A stretch of 64,000 bases of DNA from positions 4,030,001 to 4,094,000 of the forward strand of contig NZ_CP032317.1 in NCBI RefSeq assembly GCF_003574965.1, written 5' to 3'. Shown here in pieces: positions 61,186 through 64,000 of this stretch. Position numbers and translations under genes: made by a program. Numbering within the stretch: the first letter of the stretch is position 1; each line of letters starts with the position of its first letter. This DNA comes from Hymenobacter oligotrophus. GTDB lineage: Bacteria; Bacteroidota; Bacteroidia; Cytophagales; Hymenobacteraceae. Below the pieces are notes generated by a model that was not told the origin of the DNA, did no database searches, and saw only the letters and a list, made by a program, of their open reading frames with translations.

Positions 61186-61268
61186 GTGCCTTTAGGCAAA
61201 CCGCGCCCATGTGCCCCGTTTAGGCCAAACCCGCGCTGTTAGTTGCCCCACGTTGCTGAGAGCCCAAA

Positions 61269-61394
61269 GTAGCGCTGAGTGGCACTCGGCGCTGGCGCCG
61301 CGGGCGCCAATCCGGGGCCGCGCCGTATGGCGTAAATCCGCGCAGTACCGCACGGCGGCCGTTGGCCGCCACGCCGAGTGCCACTCAGCGCTAC
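61269..61394. repeat. GTAGCGC-bounded dispersed repeat, copy B (126 bp)
   Basis: Same unit as 13799-13924 with about four-fifths identity by eye. The outer 23 bp (GTAGCGCTGAGTGGCACTCG...) are a perfect inverted pair with the right end. It sits in the 372-base gap 61186-61557, which holds no gene; the rest of the gap shows nothing recognisable. Confidence 0.8.
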
Positions 61395-61557
61395 ACGCGG
61401 GCGCCTCGCAGCGTGGGTTACCTAGTGCCTGGCGGGCGGCTTGGGCACCGCCAAGGATGCTGAGATGAGATTGAATTTGCTGGTCTGGGTTGCTTGGGCA
61501 GAGTAATGCTCACGCGCCCAGGCATCTGGTTTATTTGCCTTATTACACGTTTGCTGC

Positions 61558-61980
61558 ATGCCCAATGTCCTCGCCTATTCCCGCGTGTACTTCGAAAATG
61601 CCTCCGGAAGCGTAGCCGAGCACCCCGAGGGTTTTGCGGTGCTTAGCTGGCACAAAGGCCCGCGGCACCTCAACGATTTCAAGGCCGTGCTCAACCACCT
61701 CGACCGCCTGCTGCGCCTGCGCAACTGGAGCAAGCTGTTGGCCGATCAGCAATTGATGACGCCCTTTACGCCCGAAGAAACGGCCTGGGTAATGCAAGAT
61801 TGGCTGCCCCGGGCCGTGGGCGAAGGCCCGTACCGCTACGCTGCTGTCATTCTACCGCTCGATGTATTTGCCCGCTTAGCGAGCCAAAGCGTGCTGTCGG
61901 AGTCGCAGAAAAAGTTTGTGGCCTACCAGCACTGCGCCACCGAGGCCGAGGCCGTGCAGTGGCTGCGGCAGCTCGGGTAG
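61558..61980 (+). CDS. Hypothetical protein, possibly STAS/SpoIIAA-like
   Basis: 140 residues, cytoplasmic. The order beta-alpha-beta-alpha (FAVLSWHKGPRHLNDFKAVLNHLDRLL, WSKLLADQQLMTPFTPEETAWVMQDWL, YAAVILPLDVFARLASQS, AYQHCATEAEAVQWLRQLG) resembles the SpoIIAA-like/STAS fold, including the typical final D/E-A-x-x-W-L helix. No catalytic residues. Preceded by CACGTTTG, a weak -7-like box. Confidence 0.65.
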   Translation: MPNVLAYSRVYFENASGSVAEHPEGFAVLSWHKGPRHLNDFKAVLNHLDRLLRLRNWSKLLADQQLMTPFTPEETAWVMQDWLPRAVGEGPYRYAAVILPLDVFARLASQSVLSESQKKFVAYQHCATEAEAVQWLRQLG

Positions 61981-61984
61981 CCGC

Positions 61985-62380
61985 CTAAGCCGTGGGCAGG
62001 CTGCTGTTCCAGATGTCGCGGTGCAGCTTCCACTCGTTGCCTTCGTGCTTCCATACGGCCAGGTACTTGCCGCGGTCGACGAGCTGGCGCGCCTCGCCGA
62101 ACAGCCTGTAGGTACCCATTTCAATGGCCGTTTCGTCGTCGAGCTGTTCCACTTCCACCGGATGCAATGCCGCCTCCCGAATACCGCTTTGCATGGCCGA
62201 GTGCCAGTACGCGGCAATGTTTTGATGGCCCGATACCGGCTCGTGGCCCGAGGGCAGCACCGTGCCGCCCTCCGAGTAAAGTCGTGCCAACCCAGCCGCA
62301 TCGGCGCGCGCAAAGGTGCGCTCGAAAGCGTGGTTGGCCTGCTGTATTTCATCCATAATCGTTACCGACAGCGCATCCAT
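61985..62380 (-). CDS. NTF2-like (DUF4440/SgcJ-type) protein
   Basis: 131 residues; a second Met nine codons in (MDEIQQANHAF) is an alternative start. NTF2-like cone fold: N-terminal helix ANHAFERTFARADAAGLARLY, then strands ETAIEMGTYRLFGE, GKYLAVWKHEGNEWKLHRDIWNSS. Such proteins are often isomerases or bind small molecules. Function unknown. Convergent with the preceding gene by 4 bases. Confidence 0.82.
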   Translation of the reverse strand: MDALSVTIMDEIQQANHAFERTFARADAAGLARLYSEGGTVLPSGHEPVSGHQNIAAYWHSAMQSGIREAALHPVEVEQLDDETAIEMGTYRLFGEARQLVDRGKYLAVWKHEGNEWKLHRDIWNSSLPTA

Positions 62381-62485
62381 GGGCTACAGGGTTAGGTGAT
62401 GATCGACAAATACTTACCTGGCAGGATAAGGTATAGCATTCGGCCGATACTTCGTACCTCTTCGGCCACAAACCGGTAAAGTGCC

Positions 62486-62536
62486 GGCCGCCCTAGGTGC
62501 CGCGGGCTGCGGCTGCGGGCGGCACCTAGGGCGGCC
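62486..62536. terminator. CCTAGG hairpin downstream of the PD40 gene
   Basis: Perfect 18-bp arms (62486-62503 and 62519-62536, each GGCCGCCCTAGGTGCCGC or complement) around a 15-base loop. It directly follows the minus-strand stop at 62542 and lacks a T-tract. Confidence 0.65.
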
Positions 62537-62541
62537 CGGGC

Positions 62542-63528
62542 TTAGCGGGCCGCGCTGGCCGGGGCCTTGCCCGGACGCAGCCGCACGCGGTACAGGTTGC
62601 TTTGGCCGTTCAGTATCCCGTTGGGGGCGGCTTCGGACACAGAGCGCATACTGCCGAAATACAGCCATTGCCCATCGGCCGAAAGGGTAGGCGTAAGCTC
62701 GAATTGCGGGGAGTTGCAGCTGCCGGGCAGGTGCACCGGCGTGCCCCAGCCCGTTGCGGTGCGGGGGGCGGCGTATAAGTCGCCGGCGCCCAGGCCAGTG
62801 CTACGGTCGCTCCAAAACAGCAGCCAGCGGCCGTCGGGGGTTATTTCCAGGTCGCTTTCCGAGGCTTTGGTGTTGAGCTCGGGCCCGAGGTTTTCGGGCG
62901 CTCCAAAGCGGCCTTGCGCTAGGCGCGAGCGGTACCCATCGAGGCCGCCGTGGCCGCTGCGCCGCGCCGAGCTAAAATACAGGTAGCCCTCGTGGAAGGA
63001 GGGCCCCAGCTCCATGCCCTTGCCGTTGATATCGGACCCTAGGTGTTGGGGCTGGCCCCAGGTGCGGCCATCCCAGCTTACCTGCCACAAATCCAGGTCG
63101 CGGCGGGTCGAGTCGCGGCTGGGCGCGGGGCGGTCGGAGGCGAAGTACAGCGTGCGGCCGTCGGGGCTGAAAGTGGGGTCGGAGTCGGCGTAGCGCGCAT
63201 CGGCAAACGGCACCGGCTGCGGCGCCTGCCACTGCCCGCGCTCCAGGCGGCTGATGAAAATGTGCGCCTCCTGAAAATCGGGCTTGCTGCGAGCAAACAC
63301 CAGCGTGCGGCCATCGGGCGCGAGGCTGGGGTTGTACTCGTTGGCCTCGGTGGAGAGCGTGCCCGGCCCAACCAGCTCGGCCGGCGCCGCGGCTAGGTTG
63401 CCCAAATCGAGCACAGGCGGCAGCTTTAGCGAGGTGGTTGCCGGGCGGGTGCAGCTCAGCCCAACGGCGCCCAGCAGGCCAAAAACAGCGGGCCAAGCCA
63501 TGAGGTGTTCAAAAGCAAATCGACGCAT
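62542..63528 (-). CDS. WD40-like (PD40/TolB-type) beta-propeller lipoprotein
   Basis: 328 residues. Signal with lipobox LGAVGLSC (Cys about 26), then six TolB-like blades: EYNPSLAPDGRTLVFARS, DSDPTFSPDGRTLYFASDR, GPSFHEGYLYFSSARRSGHGG, SDLEITPDGRWLLFWSDRS, ELTPTLSADGQWLYFGSMRS. No OmpA or peptidase domain follows. Probably periplasmic, membrane anchored; role unknown. Confidence 0.88.
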   Translation of the reverse strand: MRRFAFEHLMAWPAVFGLLGAVGLSCTRPATTSLKLPPVLDLGNLAAAPAELVGPGTLSTEANEYNPSLAPDGRTLVFARSKPDFQEAHIFISRLERGQWQAPQPVPFADARYADSDPTFSPDGRTLYFASDRPAPSRDSTRRDLDLWQVSWDGRTWGQPQHLGSDINGKGMELGPSFHEGYLYFSSARRSGHGGLDGYRSRLAQGRFGAPENLGPELNTKASESDLEITPDGRWLLFWSDRSTGLGAGDLYAAPRTATGWGTPVHLPGSCNSPQFELTPTLSADGQWLYFGSMRSVSEAAPNGILNGQSNLYRVRLRPGKAPASAAR

Positions 63529-63678
63529 AAATCAGTAGCCCAAAAGCATGTGCGCTACTGACTGCCAAGGCTAAGGGCGGTTGCAGCAACGCGCCCACAT
63601 GATGATGTGAGCACGGCAGTTGCTGCGTACCGGGGCTGCTTTTGCTACCAACGCCTAGGTGCTGCCCGGCCGAACAGG

Positions 63679-64000
63679 CTAAGCCACACCGGCAATATCG
63701 AGTTGGGCAAGCTGCGGCACCGCCACGGGTAGTTGCGTGCGCAGCAGCAGGGCGGCAACGGCGCCCGGCAACTCAGCAAGGGTAAGCGGCTGCGCCGGCC
63801 GGGCCACCAAGTGGTAGTGCGTGTCGCGGTGCGCGTGCAGGTTGGTTTTGTCGAAGGAGTACAGGCCGCGGCGGGCGTAGCGCACAAAGCCTTCGGCGTT
63901 GCGCCCACTCCGGGCGGCGTGGGCTTCGGCTTGCACCAGCGCGGCGGCTTCGGTTTCGGGCAGCGCCAGAAAGTACTGGTGCAACTGCAGCAAATCTTCC
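63679..64000 (-). CDS. Hypothetical protein (5' end outside window)
   Basis: The frame is open to the right edge (EDLLQLHQYFLALPETEAAALVQAEAHAARSGRNAEGFVRY...), so the start lies beyond base 64000. The visible 107 codons have a helical start and a segment DKTNLHAHRDTHYHLVARPAQPLTLAEL. No family recognised. Confidence 0.6.
   Translation of the reverse strand, partial: EDLLQLHQYFLALPETEAAALVQAEAHAARSGRNAEGFVRYARRGLYSFDKTNLHAHRDTHYHLVARPAQPLTLAELPGAVAALLLRTQLPVAVPQLAQLDIAGVA

Noticed and set aside
1-64000. CRISPR array, prophage, IS element, rRNA or tRNA
   Set aside because: No regularly spaced repeats, no transposase or integrase, and no rRNA or tRNA signature was seen on reading; a covariance-model search was not possible.

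Overview
The window looks like chromosomal DNA of a GC-rich (about 60% by eye) member of the Bacteroidota, most like Hymenobacter or a close relative (Cytophagales). The evidence is two proteins with type IX secretion (T9SS) C-terminal sorting domains, DUF5916, DUF4173 and LptD-like proteins typical of the phylum, Bacteroidota promoters (TAnnTTTG) instead of E. coli-type -10 boxes, few Shine-Dalgarno sequences, and frequent GTG starts. I see no rRNA, tRNA, CRISPR array, transposase or phage gene. Most of the window is ordinary housekeeping and cell-envelope sequence.

Layout. 1-2.0 kb: 3' part of rho. 2.1-7.0 kb: T9SS cargo protein, DsbA-like protein, and a minus-strand set of methyltransferase, UbiA-type prenyltransferase and lipoprotein. 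7.2-10.1 kb: a small regulon of two membrane proteins around a winged-helix regulator, with the same ACTTTG-N5-CAAAGT operator in front of both membrane genes. 10.1-13.8 kb: ferritin-like protein, small membrane protein, class A penicillin-binding protein. 14-16.2 kb: TIGR01777 epimerase, folE and a QueD/PTPS enzyme. 16.4-21.4 kb: coiled-coil secreted protein, lipoprotein pyrophosphatase, a large M1 peptidase with a barrel-like C-terminus, and a helical hypothetical protein. 21.5-24.0 kb: ribosomal operon rpsP-rimM-trmD-rplS. 24.3-27.1 kb: acyl-CoA desaturase, RluA-type pseudouridine synthase, panB. 27.2-32.1 kb: envelope cluster of LptD-like protein, divergent amidase and MlaD-like protein. 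32.2-34.6 kb: acyl-CoA carboxylase beta subunit followed by an AT-richer orphan lipoprotein. 35-40 kb: SirB1-like protein, redoxin, phosphopantetheinyl transferase, WD40 protein, DivIVA, folB. 40.2-43.2 kb: BlaI/M56 regulatory pair with three upstream operators. 43.4-51.5 kb: DUF5916 outer-membrane protein, VOC protein, MeaB, secreted beta-propeller, Nudix, cupin, Vat-type acetyltransferase, L,D-transpeptidase. 51.6-56.6 kb: small hypothetical protein, DUF4136 lipoprotein, SDR, ankyrin protein, SBBP-repeat T9SS protein. 57.6-60.5 kb: a tight operon of an SPFH protein, an outer-membrane-like protein and two small secreted proteins. 60.6-64 kb: Nudix, hypothetical, NTF2-like, PD40 propeller lipoprotein and a partial gene.

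The strongest unexplained signal is not a gene. The palindrome CCTAGG occurs about 84 times by hand count (about one per 760 bases, roughly four times the base-composition expectation) and makes up most CTAG tetramers, although CTAG is usually avoided in bacteria. It lies inside genes, in intergenic hairpins and across stop codons (CCC-TAG-G ends five genes), so it behaves like a highly iterated palindrome. A second repeat class consists of hairpins of about 100-126 bp bounded by GTAGCGC...GCGCTAC (13799, 48863, 61269).
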